6,765 bases of DNA from Hadesarchaea archaeon (lineage in GTDB: Archaea > Hadarchaeota > Hadarchaeia > Hadarchaeales > Hadarchaeaceae): positions 1 to 6,765 of the forward strand of contig JAUWYN010000040.1 of the NCBI GenBank assembly GCA_030615805.1, read 5' to 3'. A program made the position numbers and the translations under genes. The notes under the pieces were generated by a model. That model was not told the DNA's origin, did not search any database, and worked only from the letters and a program-made list of their open reading frames with translations. This document shows, one piece after another, positions 1 to 5,047 of the stretch (the stretch's first letter is position 1; every line of letters starts with the position of its first letter).

Positions 1-30
1 CTACTTTGTGATCTACTGTGCGTTGGCTTG

Positions 31-39
31 TTATAAATA
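31..39 (+). promoter_or_regulatory. TATA box for dnaG
   Basis: TTATAAATA is a good match to the archaeal TATA consensus. Transcription would be expected to begin about 25 nt downstream, near position 60, leaving a leader of roughly 155 nt before the dnaG ATG at 218. That is long for an archaeal mRNA. The start site is inferred from spacing only. Confidence 0.5.
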
Positions 40-103
40 CAACAATTAAGCGAAACAATAGCCTTTTTTAGGTGGGGGCCCAATCTAAATTGATCATCAA
101 ATC

Positions 104-138
104 AAGCCAGAATCACCATCAGGCTCATTCTGGCTTTT
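104..138 (+). promoter_or_regulatory. Perfect 10-bp stem-loop followed by T-run in dnaG leader
   Basis: AAGCCAGAAT (104-113) and ATTCTGGCTT (127-136) are exact reverse complements around a 13-nt loop, and TTTT at 135-138 closes the structure. A hairpin followed by U's resembles a terminator or attenuator. It lies between the proposed promoter and the gene, so it could attenuate dnaG, end a transcript entering from the left, or be a leader-RNA protein site. A smaller dyad, TTGAT-C-ATCAA at 90-100, sits just before it. The symmetry is seen directly; any function is inferred. Confidence 0.45.
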
Positions 139-184
139 CGAGGGCGTGGTGCCCTTGGAAGGAAAAAGGTTGCAAGAACTAGTA

Positions 185-210
185 GCCGAGCGAATCGGCA
201 AAAAGGAGGT
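185..210 (+). promoter_or_regulatory. dnaG ribosome binding site with adjacent hairpin
   Basis: AGGAGGT at 204-210 is a full-strength Shine-Dalgarno sequence, 7 nt ahead of the ATG at 218. This decides the start against the longer reading from GTG at 146. Four bases upstream, GCCGA (185-189) and TCGGC (195-199) form a 5-bp stem with a GCGAA loop. The hairpin leaves the Shine-Dalgarno sequence free, so it may present or protect the site rather than block it. Confidence 0.75.
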
Positions 211-217
211 TTCTTCT

Positions 218-1387
218 ATGCGAGAGGGTATTGGTACGACCAAGTATCTCATCCACGCCAAAATAGAGACGAACGGCGTGGCGGAGCGCCCCGATGTCGT
301 GGGCGCAATTTTTGGGCAAACTGAGGGTCTGCTGGGGGATGAGCTAGACCTGCGTGAGCTGCTTAAGACCGGCAGGATGGGGCGCATCAAGGTGAACATC
401 AGCTCAACCCAGGGAAAATCGTCGGGCACGATAACGATACCATCGAGCCTCGACCGGGTCGAAACATCGATCATCGCTGCCGCACTTGAAACCATCGACC
501 GCGTGGGACCCTGTGAGGCGACAATCAAGGTCGAGCGAATCGAGGACGTGCGCGACGCCAAGCGGAAGTTCATCGTGGGGCGCGCTAAGGAGATCCTTGA
601 GCTCGTCGAGGAGGCCGCCCCCGAGACCCAAGAGATAGCCGAGCGGGTCAAGGAGTCCGTGCGCCTCGAGGAGATTGCCGAATACGGAGGCTTACCCGCC
701 GGTCCAGGGGTGCGGGATTCCGATGCGTTGATAATCGTCGAGGGGCGTGCTGATGTGCTGAACTTACTTCGCGCGGGCATCCGAAATGTCATCGCCGTCG
801 AGGGGACGAGCGTGCCTAAGGCGGTGATCGACCTGAGCAAGAACAAGACGGCGACCGCTTTCCTCGACAGCGACCGGGGCGGGGACCTAATCCTGAAGGA
901 GATGCTCCAAGTTGCCGACATCAACTTCGTCGCGAGGCCGCCTCAGAACCGCAGCGTGGAGGACCTCACACGAAAGGAAGTAATCAAGACGTTACGGAAC
1001 AAGGTGCCCCTCGAACACGCACTTGCCGAGCTCCGAGGGAAGCCCGCGCCAGAGGCTGCGCCCGGCGCCGAAGGGGAAGGGCAGGAGTTTCGGGAACTAG
1101 AGAATATCATCGGCGGGCTGCGCGGCACCCTGAGAGCGCGGCTACTCGATGAAAAATTCAAACAAATCGAAGAGGTTCAAGTGAGGGAGCTGAAGGAACG
1201 ATTGCCGAAGGTTTCGAACGTTAAAGCCGTGGTGTTCGATGGGGTCGTGACACAAGAACTCGCTGATATGGCAGCCGAGCGCGGCGTGCAATACGTCATT
1301 GGAATGCGCTCGCGAGTTGAAGCGGTGCCGACAAACGTACGCGTCCTGACTGTGGACGATCTCCGAAAGTTGAGGTACCGAGGGTAG
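218..1387 (+). CDS. dnaG: Archaeal DnaG primase (TOPRIM, exosome-associated)
   Basis: This encodes 389 residues, close to the usual 400 or so for archaeal DnaG. The family N-terminus is plain: GTTKYLIHAK, then DVVGAIFGQTEGLLGDELD at about 26-44. The TOPRIM domain starts near residue 168. It has the metal-site glutamate in LIIVEGRADV (Glu175) and the DxD pair in FLDSDRGGD (Asp217, Asp219). Residues 275-290 form a Pro/Ala/Glu/Gly linker to a conserved C-terminal region ending at 389. The bacterial zinc-binding domain is absent, as expected in archaea. In characterised archaea this protein is found with the exosome as an RNA-binding subunit and has primase activity in vitro. It is not the main replicative primase, which is PriSL. 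The ATG at 218 is chosen because of the Shine-Dalgarno sequence at 204-210 and agreement with the family N-terminus; an in-frame GTG at 146 would add 24 residues foreign to it. The stop abuts the stop of the convergent acetyltransferase gene. Confidence 0.96.
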   Translation: MREGIGTTKYLIHAKIETNGVAERPDVVGAIFGQTEGLLGDELDLRELLKTGRMGRIKVNISSTQGKSSGTITIPSSLDRVETSIIAAALETIDRVGPCEATIKVERIEDVRDAKRKFIVGRAKEILELVEEAAPETQEIAERVKESVRLEEIAEYGGLPAGPGVRDSDALIIVEGRADVLNLLRAGIRNVIAVEGTSVPKAVIDLSKNKTATAFLDSDRGGDLILKEMLQVADINFVARPPQNRSVEDLTRKEVIKTLRNKVPLEHALAELRGKPAPEAAPGAEGEGQEFRELENIIGGLRGTLRARLLDEKFKQIEEVQVRELKERLPKVSNVKAVVFDGVVTQELADMAAERGVQYVIGMRSRVEAVPTNVRVLTVDDLRKLRYRG

Positions 1388-1846
1388 CTAACCCTCGAGC
1401 TCGTAGTCCATCGTCACGGCCGCCTCGCCATCCTCGTAATAGTATGGGATCTCCTCCCGCTGCCGAAAACCGAGCTTGAGGTAGAACTGCTGCGCCTTTA
1501 CATTGCTCCTTCGCACTTCTAGCCGCACGAGCTTAGCCCCCTTCGCGCGGAGGCGGCTGATAATGTGCTCCATGAGGGCCGAGCCTATGTTCCGCCTCTG
1601 GTAGGGTGGGTCGGTGGCAATGGCTAAAATGTGACCGGTCGCCCCCCATCGGATCACCCCGATCACGTAGCCCACGATCTTGCCGTCGGCCTCCGCGACG
1701 AGAAAACCATCGGGGTGCATCGCGTACAGGTGGTTGAGCAGGCTCAGCGGGTATGGGTCCTCAAAGCACTTGTACTCTATGCTCAGGATCGCCTGCATGT
1801 CCTTCGGCCTTACATCTCTTATCCTCACGAGCTGCTGGGCCACCAC
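1388..1846 (-). CDS. rimI: GNAT N-terminal acetyltransferase, RimI/Ard1 type
   Basis: This 152-residue protein is a single GNAT domain that transfers acetyl from acetyl-CoA, probably to protein N-termini. The acetyl-CoA pyrophosphate loop (motif A) is QRRNIGSAL at 83-91, after the beta-4 strand ending IATDP. NVKAQQFYLKLGF (115-127) carries the family's late Asn and Tyr. The C-terminal YYYEDGEAAVTM (135-146) is typical of archaeal Ard1/RimI (Naa10-like) enzymes, which acetylate Ser, Ala, Thr or Met N-termini. A family member acting on ribosomal protein S18 alone is unlikely in an archaeon. The start is GTG at 1846, or a second GTG at 1843, with GAGG at 1854-1857 seven bases upstream. It is transcribed against dnaG and shares no intergenic base with it. 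Substrate specificity cannot be read from sequence. Confidence 0.92.
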   Translation of the reverse strand: MVAQQLVRIRDVRPKDMQAILSIEYKCFEDPYPLSLLNHLYAMHPDGFLVAEADGKIVGYVIGVIRWGATGHILAIATDPPYQRRNIGSALMEHIISRLRAKGAKLVRLEVRRSNVKAQQFYLKLGFRQREEIPYYYEDGEAAVTMDYELEG

Positions 1847-1879
1847 GGGGATGCCTCAACTATGTTTTAAGCGACCACG

Positions 1880-1888
1880 GATAAAATC
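1880..1888 (-). promoter_or_regulatory. Candidate TATA element for the acetyltransferase gene
   Basis: On the minus strand this reads GATTTTATC. Its centre is about 38 nt ahead of the GTG at 1846, so transcription could begin near 1859 and include the GAGG ribosome site. A second AT-rich hexamer, TTAAAA near 1865-1870, would only fit a leaderless message. The match to consensus is modest. Confidence 0.3.
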
Positions 1889-1943
1889 ATTTGGAGATGG
1901 GATGGTTACACCTAAAAAAAGAGGGACGAGATTTGAGCATCAT

Positions 1944-1952
1944 GTTGTTTAT
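1944..1952 (+). promoter_or_regulatory. Candidate TATA element for the ATPase gene
   Basis: GTTGTTTAT lies about 58 nt ahead of the ATG at 2006, which would give a leader of about 30 nt containing the ribosome site AGGGGA (1994-1999). The consensus match is weak. The ATAAAAT at 1881-1887 could serve instead, with a longer leader. Confidence 0.25.
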
Positions 1953-1961
1953 CCCCACTAA
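1951..1961 (+). repeat. Copy 1 of shared 11-mer ATCCCCACTAA
   Basis: The same 11 bases occur at 3848-3858. Both copies lie just after a TTTAT element and upstream of a gene start. Shared 11-mers are expected by chance in a window of this size, though much less often when both must be intergenic. A shared promoter-proximal signal is possible but unproven. Confidence 0.25.
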
Positions 1962-2005
1962 CGGCAGACCACTCAAAGAACTCCTCGAGGTCTAGGGGAA
2001 GAAAA

Positions 2006-2713
2006 ATGGGCTTGCTCGGTCGAATCCGTGATGCTCTGGGACTTGGGCCGCCGAAGCCCCCACCAAGGTTTGAACCCTTCGAGGCCGTGGAGGAACGCCG
2101 GGGCTCTTACGCCGACTTCGAGCGAGCGCTCCATAAGTACGGCCTCATCATGCTGATCGTCGGGAAGCGCGGCTCGGGCAAGACGGCGCTGGGGATGCAA
2201 TTTCTCGCGTGGTACAACCATTCGACCCGCAGGCGATGCTACGGCATAGGTTACGATGCCGCAAAGCTGCCGCGGTGGATCCACAAGGCAAAGGGAATCG
2301 AAGAAATCCCAAACGACTCCGTCGTGCTCGTCGATGAGGCTGCGATTCTCTTCTTCTCGCGGGACGCGATGACTTCGATGAACAAAATGCTCACCAAACT
2401 CATGACCGTCGCACGCCACAAGAACCTCAGCATGGTGCTAATAACGCAGTCCTCGGCTCTTATCGAACTGAACGTGCTCCGCTTGGCAGACGTGCTCCTG
2501 CTCAAAGAGCCATCGCTGCTTCAGGCGAGATTTGAGCGAAAAGCCTTGCAAGACATCTTCAACGCCGTCGACAAAACATTTAAAAAGCTAAGCGAGCGGG
2601 TGAACCACTTCTATGTCTACTCCGATGAGTTCGAGGGACTTGTACGCTATGGCCTGCCCTACTTCTGGAACGAAAGTATAAGCCGCGCCTTCCGAGAGTT
2701 CCGCGGCAAGTAG
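2006..2713 (+). CDS. P-loop ATPase, Zot / FtsK-HerA-like
   Basis: This 235-residue single-domain ATPase has a Walker A at 53-60 (GKRGSGKT), preceded by a hydrophobic strand (LIMLIV). The Walker B is VVLVDEA at 106-112 with Asp110 and Glu111. A polar sensor in LITQSS (Gln148) follows the next strand. This arrangement (P-loop, hhhhDEA, TQ) is that of the FtsK-HerA superfamily, particularly Zot-domain and A32/viral packaging-type ATPases; HerA proper is larger with extra domains. The N-terminus is a short amphipathic helix (MGLLGRIRDALGLG) and a proline-rich linker, which could contact a membrane or partner. There is no signal peptide. The start is supported by AGGGGA at 1994-1999. The gene lies 32 bp ahead of pelA on the same strand, so the two are probably co-transcribed. 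DNA translocation or pumping is a family inference; the cellular role is unknown. It could be a domesticated viral gene, though no integrase, terminal repeat or other viral gene is present. Confidence 0.75.
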   Translation: MGLLGRIRDALGLGPPKPPPRFEPFEAVEERRGSYADFERALHKYGLIMLIVGKRGSGKTALGMQFLAWYNHSTRRRCYGIGYDAAKLPRWIHKAKGIEEIPNDSVVLVDEAAILFFSRDAMTSMNKMLTKLMTVARHKNLSMVLITQSSALIELNVLRLADVLLLKEPSLLQARFERKALQDIFNAVDKTFKKLSERVNHFYVYSDEFEGLVRYGLPYFWNESISRAFREFRGK

Positions 2714-2714
2714 C

Positions 2715-2739
2715 ATGTCAAGCGTTTGACATTGGGGAG
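2715..2739 (+). promoter_or_regulatory. Hairpin abutting the pelA ribosome binding site
   Basis: ATGTCAA (2715-2721) and TTGACAT (2726-2732) are perfect inverted arms around a GCGT loop. The hairpin begins one base after the ATPase stop. It ends one base before GGGGAG (2734-2739), which is 6 nt ahead of the pelA ATG. The position suggests a translational control element, an mRNA processing site, or a small DNA operator for a dimeric regulator. The symmetry and ribosome site are seen directly; the role is inferred. Confidence 0.5.
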
Positions 2740-2745
2740 TTACGT

Positions 2746-3795
2746 ATGCGAGTCATTTACAAGGACTTGAAACACGGAAAAATCAAGCTCAGGGTAGAAA
2801 CGCTCGACGACCTTTGGCACCTCCAGCACCTAGTCGAACCCAACGATATTGCGACTGCCCAAACTTGGCGCCGAGAGCGGGAGGCCAAAAACAAGCTCAG
2901 GCCGGGGCGGCTCGAGAAGCGGCGCGTAACGCTTTCGATAAAAGTTGAAGGCGTCGAGTTTCACAAGCATGCAAACCGCCTCCGCCTGATGGGTACTATC
3001 GTTGGAGGGCCCGATGTCGGAAAACATCACTCATTCAGCTTGGAGCCCGGGTCTACGCTCGTCATCACAAAAACTTGGCGACCAGACCATCTCGACCGCG
3101 TCGGGGAAGCCGTTCGAGCCAGCCGTCGCCCACGTGTCTTACTCGTAGCGCTCAACGATGTTTCGGCAGAGCTCGCGTTGGTTCGCCAGTATGGACTTGA
3201 CGAGATGGGCGCGATTTCTCGAGCGAGAGCGGGCAAGCGCTACGCGGTCGAGCGCGAGGCCAACGAGCGAAAGTTTTTCCATAAGCTGGCTGCTGCGATG
3301 AACGATATCATCTCGCGCGAGGGCGTTCGGGCTGCAATAGTTGCGGGACCCGGCTTCACCAAGGATGCGTTCGTGGCTTTCTTGCGCGAGAAATATCCCA
3401 AACTTGTTTCGAAGGTTAGGCGTGACGATGTCAGCTCAGGGGGTAGGGTTGGACTCTACGAGATCGTGCGCCGCGGGCTGGTCGAGCAGGTTTCACGCGA
3501 GGACCGTATTTCATTTGAGATGTTGTTGGTCGAACGATTGATGATGGAAATCGCCAAGGGAGGGCCCGCCACCTATGGGGATGCAGAAGTCGAGCGAGCC
3601 GCATCGCTCGGCGCCGTCGAGAAGCTGCTGGTCGCAGATGAGCTACTCCGTCGACATAGGGCCGGCATCGAGGAAGTGCTCGAGCGGGTACGAAGGACGC
3701 GGGGTCAAGTAATCGTGGTGAGCACTGATCACGATGCGGGGAAGCAATTGTTAGCGCTGGGCGGCGTGGCGGCCTTGCTTAGGTTCAAGGCCTAA
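2746..3795 (+). CDS. pelA: Pelota (aDom34) ribosome rescue factor
   Basis: At 349 residues this is the normal length for archaeal Pelota. The Sm-like N-terminal domain opens with the family signature KIKLRVETLDDLWHLQHLV (12-30) and runs to about 125. The central eRF1-like domain follows (about 130-250), with AIVAGPGFTKDAF at 197-209 and GLYEIVRRG at 236-244. The C-terminal domain contains ATYGDAEVERAASLGAVEKL (275-294) and ends in STDHDAGKQLLALGG (326-340). The GGQ peptide-release motif of eRF1 is missing, as expected for Pelota. In archaea the protein enters the A site of stalled ribosomes with aEF1A-GTP, after which ABCE1 splits the subunits. ABCE1 is not in this window. The start is fixed by the N-terminal signature and GGGGAG at 2734-2739. 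It probably shares a message with the preceding ATPase. Codon use looks like its neighbours. Confidence 0.96.
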   Translation: MRVIYKDLKHGKIKLRVETLDDLWHLQHLVEPNDIATAQTWRREREAKNKLRPGRLEKRRVTLSIKVEGVEFHKHANRLRLMGTIVGGPDVGKHHSFSLEPGSTLVITKTWRPDHLDRVGEAVRASRRPRVLLVALNDVSAELALVRQYGLDEMGAISRARAGKRYAVEREANERKFFHKLAAAMNDIISREGVRAAIVAGPGFTKDAFVAFLREKYPKLVSKVRRDDVSSGGRVGLYEIVRRGLVEQVSREDRISFEMLLVERLMMEIAKGGPATYGDAEVERAASLGAVEKLLVADELLRRHRAGIEEVLERVRRTRGQVIVVSTDHDAGKQLLALGGVAALLRFKA

Positions 3796-3834
3796 CACAA
3801 AAAAGTTAGAACAACATAGGTTTCCCTCAAAGGG

Positions 3835-3843
3835 TTATTTATG
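3835..3843 (+). promoter_or_regulatory. TATA box for the FUN14-like gene
   Basis: TTATTTATG is an acceptable archaeal TATA box, preceded by purine-rich AAAGGG that could serve as the TFB-recognition element. Its centre is about 35 nt ahead of the ATG at 3874. The message would then have a very short leader whose 5' end lies close to the ribosome site at 3864-3870. Confidence 0.4.
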
Positions 3844-3847
3844 CTGC

Positions 3848-3858
3848 ATCCCCACTAA
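3848..3858 (+). repeat. Copy 2 of shared 11-mer ATCCCCACTAA
   Basis: This is identical to 1951-1961 and again lies between a TTTAT element and a gene start. Here it also completes a five-codon frame, ATG CTG CAT CCC CAC TAA, at 3841-3858. In copy 1 the frame likewise ends in Pro-His-stop. This may be coincidence. Confidence 0.25.
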
Positions 3859-3873
3859 ATTTTGAGGTGAACC

Positions 3874-4167
3874 ATGTCAATTTCACCTGAGCTCGCTTGG
3901 CTTGTCCCAGTTGTCGTGCCTTTCATCATAGGTTTACTGGTTGGTGCTGCGATCAAACGTGCTTTGAAGCTGATTGTGATTATCGCCGCTCTCGTGATCG
4001 TCCTCGTCGCTACGGGGATCGTGAGCCTGACCTTTCTGGATATCTACGACAAGGCGATGCAGTTCCTGCCGAGATTAATTGATCTGGGTGGGGGGCTGAA
4101 GGATGTCCTGCCGTACTCGTCAGTGGCATTCTTGATCGGTCTCGCGCTGGGGCTCTGGAGAGGATAG
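3874..4167 (+). CDS. Small FUN14-like membrane protein
   Basis: This 97-residue protein has three predicted membrane spans: about 9-26, 31-53 and 79-95. A GLLVGAAIKRALKL stretch (19-32) marks the turn between the first two, and the C-terminus reads FLIGLALGLWRG. The glycine-rich first helix followed by K-x3-K, a long second helix, and a final glycine-zipper helix at about 100 residues match the FUN14 family. In eukaryotes FUN14-domain proteins sit in the mitochondrial outer membrane; the role of prokaryotic members is not established. The start is well supported by GAGGTGA at 3864-3870, which pairs with the 16S tail and is placed correctly before the ATG. A promoter of its own is likely. The family call rests on pattern recognition and could be wrong, but a real small membrane protein is probable. 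Confidence 0.7.
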   Translation: MSISPELAWLVPVVVPFIIGLLVGAAIKRALKLIVIIAALVIVLVATGIVSLTFLDIYDKAMQFLPRLIDLGGGLKDVLPYSSVAFLIGLALGLWRG

Positions 4168-4203
4168 GCTAAAGTTATTCGCCACAGCGCTAAAATTAGT
4201 TCG

Positions 4204-4980
4204 ATGGTTGCAACCCCAATTCGCGGCACCCCCGCATTTATGATTAAAGCAGCTAGAGAGCGCTCGCTTGTCGTCGCCGACTTGCACTTGGGAATCGAAG
4301 GGGAACTCGCGAGCAAGGGCGTCTCGCTACCCAGCCAGATTCCAAAAACCAAGGAGCGACTCATCGAGCTCATTAAGCGGCGAAGGCCCAACCGCCTGAT
4401 CTTCTTGGGCGATGTCAAGCACAACGTTCCCATCGCCAGCTGGCAGGAGTGGCGCGAGCTCCCCTGCTTTTTCAAGGAGCTGGCGAAGCTGGTCCGCGTC
4501 GAGGTCATCCGTGGGAACCACGACGGCGGGCTGGAGGGCATGGTACCGCAGGGGATAAAAATTCACGGCGCGCGGGGCATCGTGCTTGGCAAGCGAAAGC
4601 GCGTGGGACTGATGCATGGTCACACTTGGCCCTCCCCCGAAGTGCTCAACACAAAACTACTCATGGCTGGGCATAATCATCCGGCGGTCGAGTTCCGCGA
4701 CGAGCTCGGGGGGCGAACAATAGAGCCGGTCTGGCTTCGCGCAAAGCTCGACGCGTCGAGGTTCCCGAGAAGGCTTCAGGAGCAAATCGAGGGTGAACCG
4801 CCGGAGCTGCTCGTGATGCCAGCGTTCAGCGAGCTTGTGGGGGGCGCTGCGGTTAATCGAGGGATACCCAAAGAATTGATCGGACCGATGTTCAAGGCCG
4901 GTGTTGTAAAATTAGATGAAGCCGAGGCCTACCTGTTGGATGGCACTTTTTTGGGTCAGGTACGCGATTTGAGAAAGTAA
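4204..4980 (+). CDS. Metallophosphoesterase, COG1407 (PdeM-like)
   Basis: This 258-residue calcineurin-like phosphoesterase has the full set of metal ligands: DLHLG (Asp26, His28), LGD (Asp70), GNHD (Asn105, His106), MHGHTW (His138, His140) and AGHNHP (His157, His159). PAFSELVGGAAVNR at 206-219 is the C-terminal signature of the COG1407 group. That group includes the bacterial ligase-associated nuclease/phosphodiesterase PdeM, so a DNA- or nucleotide-processing role is a fair guess. No ligase or Lhr helicase gene is visible here, and the substrate is unknown. The start at 4204 gives the family's short lead before the first beta strand. No Shine-Dalgarno sequence is present. TAAAGTTAT at 4170-4178, about 30 nt upstream, suggests a leaderless message. 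The 36-nt gap from the FUN14-like gene also allows read-through from it. Confidence 0.9.
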   Translation: MVATPIRGTPAFMIKAARERSLVVADLHLGIEGELASKGVSLPSQIPKTKERLIELIKRRRPNRLIFLGDVKHNVPIASWQEWRELPCFFKELAKLVRVEVIRGNHDGGLEGMVPQGIKIHGARGIVLGKRKRVGLMHGHTWPSPEVLNTKLLMAGHNHPAVEFRDELGGRTIEPVWLRAKLDASRFPRRLQEQIEGEPPELLVMPAFSELVGGAAVNRGIPKELIGPMFKAGVVKLDEAEAYLLDGTFLGQVRDLRK

Positions 4981-5000
4981 AACGATGCCTCTTCTAAAAG

Positions 5001-5010
5001 CTTTTATATG
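5001..5010 (+). promoter_or_regulatory. Strong TATA box for the flavoprotein gene
   Basis: CTTTTATATG is the best TATA box in the window. With usual spacing the transcript begins near 5030, only about 18 nt before the first usable start codon (GTG at 5048). GGGGGAT at 5029-5035 would therefore lie at the extreme 5' end of the message. Confidence 0.6.
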
Positions 5011-5047
5011 GGTGTAACGTTAGGCTTCGGGGGATTCCACGGTAGAT

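Larger units (their letters stand above)
1902..1961 (+). other. Possible 19-codon micro-ORF or gene remnant
   Basis: An ATG at 1902 follows GGAG (1893-1896) by 5 nt and opens a 19-codon frame, MVTPKKRGTRFEHHVVYPH, ending in TAA at 1959-1961. The pattern KKRGTRFE with following hydrophobics resembles the N-terminus of archaeal Holliday junction resolvases (basic, G-x-x-x-E), so a truncated remnant is conceivable. A second frame, MLFIPTNGRPLKELLEV from ATG 1942, overlaps it and stops at 1993-1995, inside the next gene's ribosome site. Both are very short and may be chance. It is recorded because it occupies much of the divergent intergenic region. Confidence 0.15.

Noticed and set aside
85..136. 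C/D-box guide RNA on the minus strand (TTGATGAT, CTGATG)
   Set aside because: The boxes are not in a workable C-D'-C'-D order or spacing, and the stretch is better explained by the inverted repeat.
72..182. Upstream 36-codon frame in the dnaG leader (GTG 72 to TAG 180-182)
   Set aside because: Its composition is not protein-like, it runs through the stem-loop arms, and the AGGTG before it overlaps the start codon.
146..217. In-frame GTG extension of DnaG by 24 residues
   Set aside because: The ATG at 218 has a full Shine-Dalgarno sequence 7 nt upstream and gives the family N-terminus; the extension has no ribosome site and no family counterpart I recognise.
97..924. Long open frame (275 codons) antisense to dnaG
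   Set aside because: The product is Ser/Arg-rich, as expected from the mirror of a GC-rich gene, and the sense strand is unambiguous DnaG.
2006..2713. Provirus or integrated element around the ATPase
   Set aside because: There is no integrase, capsid gene, tRNA target or direct repeat; the flanking genes are intact housekeeping genes and the base composition does not shift.
3824..3834. Small dyad CCCT-CAA-AGGG upstream of the FUN14-like gene
   Set aside because: A 4-bp stem is too short to distinguish from chance.
4044..4541. Open frame of 165 codons antisense to the phosphoesterase
   Set aside because: It shadows two well-supported plus-strand genes and shows no domain.
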